A stretch of DNA of 41,395 nt from an uncultured Collinsella sp. (GTDB lineage Bacteria; Actinomycetota; Coriobacteriia; Coriobacteriales; Coriobacteriaceae): NCBI GenBank assembly GCA_958418185.1, contig CATZEP010000006.1, forward strand, positions 1 to 41,395, given 5' to 3'. Below, in pieces: positions 16,680-23,731 of this stretch (position 1 is the stretch's first letter; each line of letters starts with the position of its first letter). The notes under the pieces are model-generated. The model was not told where the DNA came from, did no database searches, and worked only from the letters and a program-made list of their open reading frames with translations. The translations under genes and the position numbers were made by a program.

Positions 16680-17675
16680 CTAGGCGCCGATCTCGGGCAG
16701 CTCGGGAACATTGGTGTCGCCCGTACGGTCGCCGATGCAGATCTGCCACAGCTCGGTCCAGGTGCCATCGTCCTCGATCTTCTTAAGGAAGTCGTTGACA
16801 AAGGCGACACCGTCGGAATCGAGCGGCAGGCCGATGCCATAGGGCTCCTTGCTGCCGAAGGGCTTGCCGGCGATCTTGTACTTACCGGGCTCGCGGACCA
16901 GGGCGCTCTGCTGCATGTTGTTATCGATGACGTAGGCGTCAACGCGGCCCTGCTGGAGTGCCTGACGAGCCTCCTCGTCGGTCTTGAACTCCTGCTGGCT
17001 GGCCTTGGGAGCGAACTCCTCCAGGATGGCGGGGCCGTTGGAGCCGGACTGGACGGCGACGTTCTTGTCGGCCAGGTCGTCGACGCTCTTGATGTCGTCG
17101 TTATCGGCGAGTACCAGGATGGCCTGCTGGGTGTAGTAGTAGGGACCGGCAAAGGAGACGAGCTTCTTGCGCTCATCGGTAATGGTGTAGGTGGCGAAGA
17201 CGGCGTCGACCTGGCCGTTCTGCAGGACGGACTCACGCGTGTCCGAGGTTACCTGGGTGATCTCGACCTTGTTCTCGCCCAGAATGTAGTTGGACAGGAG
17301 CTGTGCGATACCGGCGTCGAAGCCGCGGGTCTGACCGTCTTTCTCGTTGAGGAGGGAGAAGAGCGTGGAGGTCTGAACGCCACCGATCTTAAAGACGCCG
17401 GCGTCCTTAACGGCCGTGGCCCAGGTGCTGGCGGCGATGGCGTCGTCATCGGCCTTGGGGCCGTTGTCGACGAGCTTGTCGAATGCCTTAGCGTCGAGCG
17501 TGGTGGAAGCCTCGGTATCATTGGAGCTCTTGGAAGAGCCGGCGGCGGAACCCTTGTCGGCCTCGGTGCTGGTGTCGGAGCAGCCGGCAAGACCAAGGCC
17601 GGCGACGGTTGCGAAGGTGGCGGCAACGAAGCCGCGGCGGTCGAGAACGACCTGCTGGGAGAGGTTCTTGCTCAT
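16680..17675 (-). CDS. amino-acid-binding lipoprotein of the ABC importer
   Basis: This 331 aa extracellular solute-binding protein has a family-3-like fold. The N-terminus has a twin arginine (DRRGFVAATFA), a hydrophobic stretch and the lipobox LAGC (Cys near 32), so it is a Tat-type lipoprotein anchored to the membrane. A Ser/Thr/Ala/Asp linker follows. The segments TSDTRESVLQNGQVDAVFATYTI and VGDRT-type end resemble glutamate/glutamine-binding proteins. AAAGGTG is upstream of the ATG at 17675. It is the first gene of the operon that runs through two permeases and the ATPase. Confidence 0.92.
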   Translation of the reverse strand: MSKNLSQQVVLDRRGFVAATFATVAGLGLAGCSDTSTEADKGSAAGSSKSSNDTEASTTLDAKAFDKLVDNGPKADDDAIAASTWATAVKDAGVFKIGGVQTSTLFSLLNEKDGQTRGFDAGIAQLLSNYILGENKVEITQVTSDTRESVLQNGQVDAVFATYTITDERKKLVSFAGPYYYTQQAILVLADNDDIKSVDDLADKNVAVQSGSNGPAILEEFAPKASQQEFKTDEEARQALQQGRVDAYVIDNNMQQSALVREPGKYKIAGKPFGSKEPYGIGLPLDSDGVAFVNDFLKKIEDDGTWTELWQICIGDRTGDTNVPELPEIGA

Positions 17676-17718
17676 GGTAGAACACCTTTCTCAATAAAAT
17701 CCCTAGCGGTTGAGTAGA

Positions 17719-17748
17719 GTTATACCCTATCGCGCTCAAATGGGTCAA
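17719..17748 (-). promoter_or_regulatory. promoter of the amino-acid importer operon
   Basis: On the minus strand TTGACC (17748-17743) and TATAAC (17724-17719) are separated by 18 nt. This is a good sigma-70-type promoter about 45 nt before the binding-protein start. Confidence 0.65.
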
Positions 17749-17791
17749 CACGAAATGACTCAGAAACATACTTAACTTATGGGTAATTCTA

Positions 17792-17824
17792 CCTACCAAA
17801 AAGGGACAGGTTTATTTTGGCAGG
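17792..17824. repeat. GGGACAGG-core palindrome, copy 2
   Basis: CCTACCAAAA and TTTTGGCAGG flank AGGGACAGGTTTA. It nearly duplicates the element at 1069, including about 20 nt beyond the right arm (GGCAGGTTTTATC and following). Confidence 0.75.
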
Positions 17825-17917
17825 TTTTATCTGGGCAAACGTCAGTTATTGCAGCTGAAATAGTGTTTCGCGGACGACATGATCGCTCACAGCGGTCGCT
17901 ATAATGGCGGCAGCGAA

Positions 17918-17954
17918 AACCACCACAAAGGGGACAGGCACCTTTGTGGTGGTT
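17918..17954. repeat. GGGGACAGG-core palindrome, copy 3
   Basis: AACCACCACAAAGG and CCTTTGTGGTGGTT are perfectly complementary around GGACAGGCA. The same element, with slightly shorter stems, is at 37314. Confidence 0.8.
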
Positions 17955-17987
17955 CTGGCCGATGCGGCGGCATGCCTTACTGTTCTG

Positions 17988-18122
17988 TCTCAATCTGTAA
18001 CATCTGCAGCCTTTTTTGCCGAGTAGCTGTTACAGATTGAGATTTTCTCTTCAGGAGAATTCGAATGTCTCAATCTGTAACAGTTAGACGGGAATTCGGG
18101 CCCTAGATGTTACAGATTGAGA
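17988..18122. repeat. tandem pair of identical-arm inverted repeats
   Basis: TCTCAATCTGTAACA occurs at 17988 and 18068, and its exact complement TGTTACAGATTGAGA at 18028 and 18108. This gives two hairpins with identical 15-nt arms, 25-nt loops of unrelated sequence and an 80-nt period. The gap 17754-18179 otherwise holds the two GGGACAGG palindromes and the dxs-like terminator; I see no gene in it. Confidence 0.85.
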
Positions 18123-18140
18123 TAATCGCGTCGCGAAAAT

Positions 18141-18178
18141 AAAAACCTCCGCAGGGATGCTTCCCTTGCGGAGGTTTT
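18141..18178 (-). terminator. terminator of the DXS-like gene
   Basis: AAAACCTCCGC pairs with GCGGAGGTTTT. On the minus strand the stem runs into TTTTTATTTTC directly after the stop codon at 18180, a classic intrinsic terminator. Confidence 0.88.
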
Positions 18179-18179
18179 C

Positions 18180-19961
18180 TTACTCGTTGAGTAGTCTCAC
18201 GGCTTCGGCGGCCATGTTCTCGACCGTCATGCCATTCTGCGCGAGCAGTTCGTTGGGGTCGTAGCGGTCGGGGAAGCCCTTGGCGATGCCGAAGGTGCGC
18301 GTGCGCAACTGCGTGCATGCCAGATAACATGCCACGCGCTCGCCCCAGCCGCCGTCCAAGATGCCGTCCTCGAGGGTGACGACGACGCGATGCTCGGCGG
18401 CAAGGCTGTCGAGGAACTCGCGGTCAAGCTCGGCTGCGAAGCGCGGATTGACGAGCGTGGCCTCGATACCGTACTCGGCAGCCAAGCGGTTTGCCACGCG
18501 CTCGCCCAGCTCAAAGAAATCGCCGAGCGCGAGCACGGCAACGTCGTGACCCTGACGCACCACGTTGTAGCGAACGGCGCTGTAGTCGGTGTCCTCAGCG
18601 GGCGCCAAATCGGGGCGGCTTACCAGGCCGATGCCCGGTACACGGATCGCCACGGGATGCTCGCGATGGTCGAGCGACCAGCTCAGCATGGACAGGTATT
18701 CCTCCATGCAGGCCGGCGCTAGGTAGTGCATGTTGGGAAGACCGCCCAGCATGGAAATATCAAAGAACGAGAGGTGCGTCTCGGACGTGGTGCCAAAGAT
18801 TGACGCACCAAACACCAGGATGGTTGCAGGGGCGTCGTTGAGGCACAGGTCGTGCCACAGCTCGTCGTAGGCGCGCTGCAAAAACGTGCCGTACACACCA
18901 AAGACTGGTTTGGCGCCCGAGCGCGCAAGCGCGGTGGCAAAGGTCACGGCGTGCTCCTCGGCAATGCCCACGTCGACAAACTGCTTGCCGGCGGCAGCGC
19001 GAAGCTCGGGTGTAAAGCCCATGATGTAGGGCGTGGCGGCCGTGATGCCCACGACCTGCGGATCGCGCTCGATGGCGGCGCTGAGCGCCTCGCCCGTAAT
19101 GTCGGCATAGGTGCGCGGCGCAGGCTCGCTCGGATGGCCCGGGCAGAGCTTGCGGCCGGTCGCCATGTCAAAGGGGCCTACGTGATGCCAGCGCTCGGGG
19201 TCGTTTTGGGCTGGCTCAAAGCCCTTGCCCTTGGCAGTGGAGACGTGCAGCACGATGGGGTGGTCGATGTCGCGCAGCTCCTGCAGCGCGTCGACGAGGG
19301 CCAACACATCGTTACCGGCGTCCAGATAGCGGTAATCGAGCCCCATCGCGCGGAAAATGTTGCGCTCACAGGCGCCGTTGCTGGCGCGCAGCTCGGCCAG
19401 ATTGCGATACAGGCCACCGTGGTTCTCGGCAATGGACTGGTCGTTATCGTTGACGATGATGATCAGGTTGCTATCGAGTTCGGCGGCATTGTTAAAGCCC
19501 TCAAACGCCAGGCCGCCCGAAAGCGAGCCGTCGCCAATGATGGTGATGACGTTATACGTGTCGCCCGCCAGGTCACGCGCGTGGGCAAGGCCGCAGCCCA
19601 GGCTCACCGACGTGGAGGTATGGCCCATGGCGAACAGGTCGTGCTCGGACTCGTTGGGATTGGCAAAGCCAGAAGCCTCACCATAACGCTCCGGATTGAT
19701 ATAGGTGTACGCGCGCCCGGTCAGCGCCTTGTGGGCGTAGGTCTGGTGCGACACGTCAAAGACAATTTTGTCGGTGGGGGAGTTAAACACGCGATGGAGC
19801 GCGACCGTGAGCTCAACGACGCCCAAGTTGGGGGCAACGTGCCCGCCGACGGCGGCGGAGCTTTCGAGGATGGCGTGGCGAATCTCGCCGCAGAGCAGCG
19901 GAAGCTCGGCGCGGTCGAGAGCCTTGGCGTCCTCGGGCGTTGTCGTTTGCGTAAGCAGCAT
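18180..19961 (-). CDS. DXS-like thiamine-diphosphate enzyme
   Basis: This 593 aa protein has the architecture of 1-deoxy-D-xylulose-5-phosphate synthase (first step of the MEP isoprenoid pathway). H41 in GGHVAPNLG, the ThDP/Mg motif GDGSLSGG and VNDND, the catalytic Glu in VGIAEEHAVTF and TFLQRAYDE are all present. The canonical DRAGxxGxDGxTHxG segment is replaced by FGASIFGTTSETHLS, and the usual RYPRG becomes RVPGIG. By eye, two Arg that bind the substrate phosphate and an active-site Asp are therefore missing. It could be a DXS paralogue with another acceptor rather than the true DXS. No other isoprenoid gene is nearby. A long-spaced GGAG precedes the ATG at 19961. Confidence 0.85.
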   Translation of the reverse strand: MLLTQTTTPEDAKALDRAELPLLCGEIRHAILESSAAVGGHVAPNLGVVELTVALHRVFNSPTDKIVFDVSHQTYAHKALTGRAYTYINPERYGEASGFANPNESEHDLFAMGHTSTSVSLGCGLAHARDLAGDTYNVITIIGDGSLSGGLAFEGFNNAAELDSNLIIIVNDNDQSIAENHGGLYRNLAELRASNGACERNIFRAMGLDYRYLDAGNDVLALVDALQELRDIDHPIVLHVSTAKGKGFEPAQNDPERWHHVGPFDMATGRKLCPGHPSEPAPRTYADITGEALSAAIERDPQVVGITAATPYIMGFTPELRAAAGKQFVDVGIAEEHAVTFATALARSGAKPVFGVYGTFLQRAYDELWHDLCLNDAPATILVFGASIFGTTSETHLSFFDISMLGGLPNMHYLAPACMEEYLSMLSWSLDHREHPVAIRVPGIGLVSRPDLAPAEDTDYSAVRYNVVRQGHDVAVLALGDFFELGERVANRLAAEYGIEATLVNPRFAAELDREFLDSLAAEHRVVVTLEDGILDGGWGERVACYLACTQLRTRTFGIAKGFPDRYDPNELLAQNGMTVENMAAEAVRLLNE

Positions 19962-20189
19962 CGTTGTGGGTTACTCCATGCGAATCGTGCGCCGGCGCTC
20001 CCTCGGCCGGCACAATTGCACAAAACAGTCTCGCACATTTTGGCGTTTGATATGTGACGGCGGCGCGGTAATTCGCCAACTGGCGGGGCAAAACGTTTTG
20101 TCCGATGCCATACTGATGTGTTCCATGATGTTTTTATCGATTGCGCACAGGCCGTGGCTTGTCGTCGTGAGTCGCTGAAAGGAGGCAGC

Positions 20190-20747
20190 ATGTCCGATGT
20201 CGTTCGTGCCGAGAAAATCGCGCGCGAGGTTGACTATGCCGCCCGTCAGCTCGCCCAGGCGGGCCGCTTGGACCTGACGCACGGGCTTATCCAGCATGGT
20301 GATGTGACGGTCTATGCACATGTGACCTCGGTGGCGCGGGCAAGTCTGTCCTTTGCCGAGCGCCTGGGCCGTGTCGGTGTCTCGGTCGACCGCGCCTCGT
20401 TGCTGCGCGGGGCCCTGCTGCACGATTACTTTCTCTATGACTGGCACGATCCCGACCCAAGCCATCGGCTGCATGGCTTTCGCCACCCGTTTTTTGCCCT
20501 GGCGCGAGCCGAAGAGGATTTTGAGCTGACGTCTCGTGAGCGGAATATTATCGTGCGCCATATGTTTCCGCTGGTGCCGGTGCCGCCGACGTGTCGTGAG
20601 GCATGGATTGTATGCCTGGCGGATAAATGGTGTGCTCTGCGCGAGACGATCGCCGGCCGTCTGCCGCGCAAGGACGACGCGAACGATTTGAGCGAGGGCT
20701 CGAGCGACGGCTCGAGCAAAGATTCGAGTGAAAAGAGGAGAGGGTAG
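20190..20747 (+). CDS. HD domain hydrolase
   Basis: This 185 aa protein has an HD-type metal site: His in VYAHVTSVAR, then LLHDYFLYDWH, then a further RHPFFALARAEE and RHMFPLVPVPP. It is probably a small cytosolic phosphohydrolase; the substrate is unknown. The C-terminal 25 residues are a Ser/Asp/Lys-rich tail (SSDGSSKDSSE) of low complexity. AAAGGAGG precedes the ATG at 20190. The next gene, a CmpB-type membrane protein, starts 3 nt after its stop; this HD/CmpB pairing is common in gut actinobacteria and Firmicutes. Confidence 0.88.
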   Translation: MSDVVRAEKIAREVDYAARQLAQAGRLDLTHGLIQHGDVTVYAHVTSVARASLSFAERLGRVGVSVDRASLLRGALLHDYFLYDWHDPDPSHRLHGFRHPFFALARAEEDFELTSRERNIIVRHMFPLVPVPPTCREAWIVCLADKWCALRETIAGRLPRKDDANDLSEGSSDGSSKDSSEKRRG

Positions 20748-20750
20748 ACG

Positions 20751-21770
20751 GTGGGGACCGCGATCGACATGGCATTTGACGGCGCGACGCTTGCCGCCTG
20801 TCCGCTTTCGGCACTGGTGCTCTCGTTCGCCTTCTACGGGTTTTGCGGCTGGGCATGGGAATCGACGGTCTGCGCCATGCTCAACCACGGACGCTTTGCC
20901 AACAGCGGCTTTTTGCTGGGACCGTGTTGCCCCATCTATGGCGCGGGCGGCATTGCCTGCTGGCTGCTGTTGCGCGGAATTCCTGACGCGTCGAGCCAGT
21001 TTGTCGCTGCAGCGCTCGTATGCAGCGTGATTGAGTACAGCGTGGGCGTGCTGCTGGAAAAAACAACAGGCGCTCGCTTTTGGGACTATTCGCACCTGCC
21101 GTTTAACCTGCACGGACGCATCTGTCTGTACTGGGCATGCGCGTTTGGCCTGGGTGCGTTGTGCATTTGTCGCGTGGTGGAGCCGGCGGTGTTGGGCCTG
21201 CTTGCCCATCTGCCGGTGCTGATTGTGCGGCTGTCCGCCTTTATCGTCGCGGTCGCGATGATGGTCGACGCGGTGTGCTCGTTGGCGAGCTGGCGGCGTC
21301 TGTCCGATCAGTTGGAGCGCGTCCGGGCCGACCTTGCCGACCGCATCAATGAGTCGCTTGCCGATGCGTCAGACTCCATGCTCGAACGTATTCCCGATTC
21401 GGCGATCGACTCGGTGGCACAGACGCACATCCGCAGCCGTGCCGTTAACGCGTGGCTGGCGGAGCTGGGCGACGCGACGCTCGATGCCCTGCGCGAGAAG
21501 GCTTCGATGCCGACGTTTATCTCGGATGGTGCTCGCGGCCTGGCGCTCGCTGCCCGCCGCGTGGCCGATGCCGCGCCGAGCATGCCGCGTCCGTCGCTCA
21601 GCCGTCGCCTTGCCGGTAAGCGCATGAGCCGTCCGGTACCGAGCGTGTCACTCAGTCGTCGTGACCTGCGCTTTTTCAATGCCTTCCCGCGTCTGCGCAT
21701 CAATCGCTACGAAGGTGTCATTCGAGCAACTAATCTCCGCGACCGCGCCCACGAGCTGTTTCGGCGCTAG
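20751..21770 (+). CDS. CmpB-type putative ABC transporter membrane protein
   Basis: This 339 aa protein belongs to the CmpB/COG4905 group. Residues about 15-175 hold five membrane segments with the family's conserved FCGWAWES, GFLLGPCCPIYG, LLEKTTGARFWDYS and FNLHGRICL blocks. The C-terminal half (about 185-339) is a charged, helical cytosolic region, long for the family, with Arg/Ser-rich stretches. The GTG start at 20751 follows AGAGGAGAGGG, and the gene is coupled to the HD gene. Transport has never been firmly shown for this family. Confidence 0.85.
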   Translation: MGTAIDMAFDGATLAACPLSALVLSFAFYGFCGWAWESTVCAMLNHGRFANSGFLLGPCCPIYGAGGIACWLLLRGIPDASSQFVAAALVCSVIEYSVGVLLEKTTGARFWDYSHLPFNLHGRICLYWACAFGLGALCICRVVEPAVLGLLAHLPVLIVRLSAFIVAVAMMVDAVCSLASWRRLSDQLERVRADLADRINESLADASDSMLERIPDSAIDSVAQTHIRSRAVNAWLAELGDATLDALREKASMPTFISDGARGLALAARRVADAAPSMPRPSLSRRLAGKRMSRPVPSVSLSRRDLRFFNAFPRLRINRYEGVIRATNLRDRAHELFRR

Positions 21771-21775
21771 CCGGG

Positions 21776-21943
21776 ATGGGCGCGCTCACGGCTCCCTTGC
21801 TCGCGTATTTCCCGTTCGTTTCGCGTCCGTTGCCGCGCCGTTTCCAAGATTGCGGCGCCGTTGGAGACGGCAAGATCTGGGTCGAGCCGGTCGAGGAAGT
21901 TATCCGCATCCGTACCGGCGAACACGGCCCTTCTGCGGTGTAG
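21776..21943 (+). pseudogene. glnB: remnant of a P-II nitrogen regulator gene
   Basis: A 55-codon frame ends with GDGKIWVEPVEEVIRIRTGE then HGPSAV (21863-21940). This matches the C-terminal B-loop and last strand of P-II proteins almost word for word. The residues before it (MGALTAPLLAYFPFVSRPLP) show no resemblance to P-II, and the frame is far below the usual 112 aa. The first two thirds of the gene, including the T-loop, are lost. No ammonium transporter gene remains beside it. Confidence 0.72.
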
Positions 21944-21959
21944 GGCAATCTTTCGCCTG

Positions 21960-21995
21960 ACGGGCGCGCCTCTCTCGGGGCGCGCCCGTTCTCGT
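21960..21995 (+). terminator. terminator after the P-II remnant
   Basis: CGGGCGCGCC (21961-21970) pairs with GGCGCGCCCG (21979-21988), followed by TTCTCGTCT. It is probably the original terminator of the lost P-II gene or of the CmpB operon. Confidence 0.65.
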
Positions 21996-22024
21996 CTACA
22001 ATATCGTGCAGACGAAGGAGAGGC

Positions 22025-22888
22025 ATGCCCATGATCAAGATGTTTGCGAGTGACTTAGACGGAACGCTGTTGAATGCCCTGCACGAGGCAGACGGGACCA
22101 TTCGCCGTGCCATTCGCGAGCTGACCGAGGCCGGCCTGCATGTGGTTCCCGCGACCGGACGCTCGACGCTGCCGATCGGCGAGCATGGCTTCACAGGTCT
22201 GGCACTCGACGCCTGCTGCTCCAACGGATCCATCGTGCGTGACAGCCATGGTGAGGTGCTCAAGACCTGGACCATCGACCCGCAGGTTACCGAGGAGCTG
22301 CTCAAGGCGTTCCCGGACATTTGCTTCGACTGCTCCACGCCCGACGGCATGTTCTCGAGCGGCTCGTTCGAGATGCACCAGGCGGGTTTTAAGAAGGACA
22401 GCCCCATCAAGCGCATCGTGATGCGTGGCATGCGTGCACGTGGCGGGTATCACGAGGAACAGTATTTCGACCAGTCGATCGGTGACATCCTGCGCCACGA
22501 TGTGTGCAAGATCAACTGCCGCGTGACCTCGCCCGAGCTGGAGCGCGACCTTAAAGCGTATCTTGCCGAGCGCTCGGACCGCGTGGTCAACGCGCCGTTT
22601 GATCCGGTGATGTTCGAGATCACGGACGTGGAGTGCAACAAGGGCGAGAGTGTGGCCTGGCTGGCGGGTTACTACGGTATTGCCGAGGACGAGGTCGCGG
22701 TTTACGGCGACGGCGGTAACGACATTGCCATGCTCAAGCGTTTCCGCCACAGCTACGCCACCAAAAACGCAAGCGATGCAGCTAAGGCCGCCGCGAGCGC
22801 GACTATCGGCAGTTGCATGGTCCACGCCGTCCCCAAACACATGCTCGCCACCATGCGCAAGCAAAACTCCCGCACCGTCATCGAATAA
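22025..22888 (+). CDS. HAD-superfamily phosphatase, Cof type
   Basis: This 287 aa cytosolic phosphatase has motif I FASDLDGTLL, motif II ATGRST, a conserved Lys region (CNKGESVAWL) and motif III YGDGGNDIAML. The large cap between motifs II and III makes it a Cof/IIB-type HAD hydrolase, which usually dephosphorylates sugar phosphates, FMN or PLP. GAAGGAGAGG precedes the ATG at 22025. It is a single gene; the substrate cannot be assigned. Confidence 0.92.
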   Translation: MPMIKMFASDLDGTLLNALHEADGTIRRAIRELTEAGLHVVPATGRSTLPIGEHGFTGLALDACCSNGSIVRDSHGEVLKTWTIDPQVTEELLKAFPDICFDCSTPDGMFSSGSFEMHQAGFKKDSPIKRIVMRGMRARGGYHEEQYFDQSIGDILRHDVCKINCRVTSPELERDLKAYLAERSDRVVNAPFDPVMFEITDVECNKGESVAWLAGYYGIAEDEVAVYGDGGNDIAMLKRFRHSYATKNASDAAKAAASATIGSCMVHAVPKHMLATMRKQNSRTVIE

Positions 22889-22918
22889 TGTGACAAAGGG
22901 ACTGTCTCTTCGTCACAT
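22888..22918. repeat. AAAGGGAC-core palindrome
   Basis: ATGTGACAAA pairs with TTCGTCACAT (one mismatch) around GGGACTGTCTC. It overlaps the HAD stop codon. The stem and core resemble the GGGGACAGG elements but with a different arm sequence. Confidence 0.6.
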
Positions 22919-22943
22919 CCAAAATATTGCCTTTACGTGTTGA

Positions 22944-22988
22944 TGCACACGGTGTGCAATAATACTCGCACTGTGCAATAGCGCACAG
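22944..22988. promoter_or_regulatory. paired palindromes, probable TetR operator
   Basis: TGCACACGGTGTGCA (22944-22958, 7-nt arms) and CTGTGC-N6-GCACAG (22971-22988) lie just upstream of the TetR start at 23010. Both use the half-site GTGCA/TGCAC. Placement over the likely promoter suggests autorepression. Confidence 0.5.
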
Positions 22989-23009
22989 GCTGAGTAACAA
23001 GGAGGACGC

Positions 23010-23720
23010 TTGTCCCAGCTCGAGAAATGCGATCGCCGGTCCCTTCGCTCGCAGCGTGCCCTTCGCCAGGCACTTGCCAGCGAGCTTGCCGAAAGCGGCG
23101 ACCTTTCGCGCATTAACGTCGCGTCGCTCACCGAGCGCGCCGGCCTTACGCGCCGCACGTTCTATTCGCACTACCGCGATATTCCCGACTTTATCAATCA
23201 AATCGAGGATGGCTTGCTGGCCGAGATCCGTGAGCGCATTGAGCTCATCACCGCAGCTCAGCTGCCCGACCTCTATCACAACATCGATGAGCTCGAGCCG
23301 GCGCCCGGTTCGGTTGAGCTGCTGCGTTATCTTGCGGCCAACCGCGACTTAATCGGTGCGCTGCTGGGTCCGGGCGGCGACCAGGCCTTCATTAAAAGGA
23401 TCATCGACACCGCTCGTGAGGCCGTGGTGCCGCGTGCGCAGACGGGCATTTTGGGCCTGGCGCTGGGCACGTTCTTTGACTACTACGTCACCTACGTCGT
23501 GAGTGCCGAGGTCGGCATGATTCAGCGCTGGTTTGAGCGTGGGCTCACCGAATCGCCCGAGGCCATGGCGCGCATTATGACGGTGCTCGCTTTTGTGCGC
23601 CCTGGTGACCTGTATGGCCAACCCATCGATATCAACGTGCCGGAATACGGCATGAAGCTATTGAACCTGCAGCTCGAGGACGCGGCCGACACCGCCGCAA
23701 CCGTCGAGTCCAACAACTAA
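23010..23720 (+). CDS. TetR-family transcriptional regulator
   Basis: This 236 aa regulator has an N-terminal TetR-like HTH (residues about 12-60; INVASLTERAGLTRRTFYSHYRD) and a C-terminal helical ligand domain of the TetR_C type. The TTG start at 23010 follows AAGGAGG by 5 nt; no ATG is better placed. It ends 11 nt before the giant dehydratase-activase gene, so it probably shares a transcript with it and regulates it. Two palindromes upstream are candidate operators. Confidence 0.9.
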   Translation: MSQLEKCDRRSLRSQRALRQALASELAESGDLSRINVASLTERAGLTRRTFYSHYRDIPDFINQIEDGLLAEIRERIELITAAQLPDLYHNIDELEPAPGSVELLRYLAANRDLIGALLGPGGDQAFIKRIIDTAREAVVPRAQTGILGLALGTFFDYYVTYVVSAEVGMIQRWFERGLTESPEAMARIMTVLAFVRPGDLYGQPIDINVPEYGMKLLNLQLEDAADTAATVESNN

Positions 23721-23731
23721 GAGGAGAGACA

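Noticed and set aside
17988..18122. Possible CRISPR array
   Set aside because: Only two units exist, the repeats are inverted pairs with 15-nt arms, and no cas genes are near.
18852..20057. A 401-codon plus-strand frame opposite the DXS-like gene
   Set aside because: No motifs, and the minus-strand frame encodes a clear thiamine-diphosphate enzyme with a terminator.
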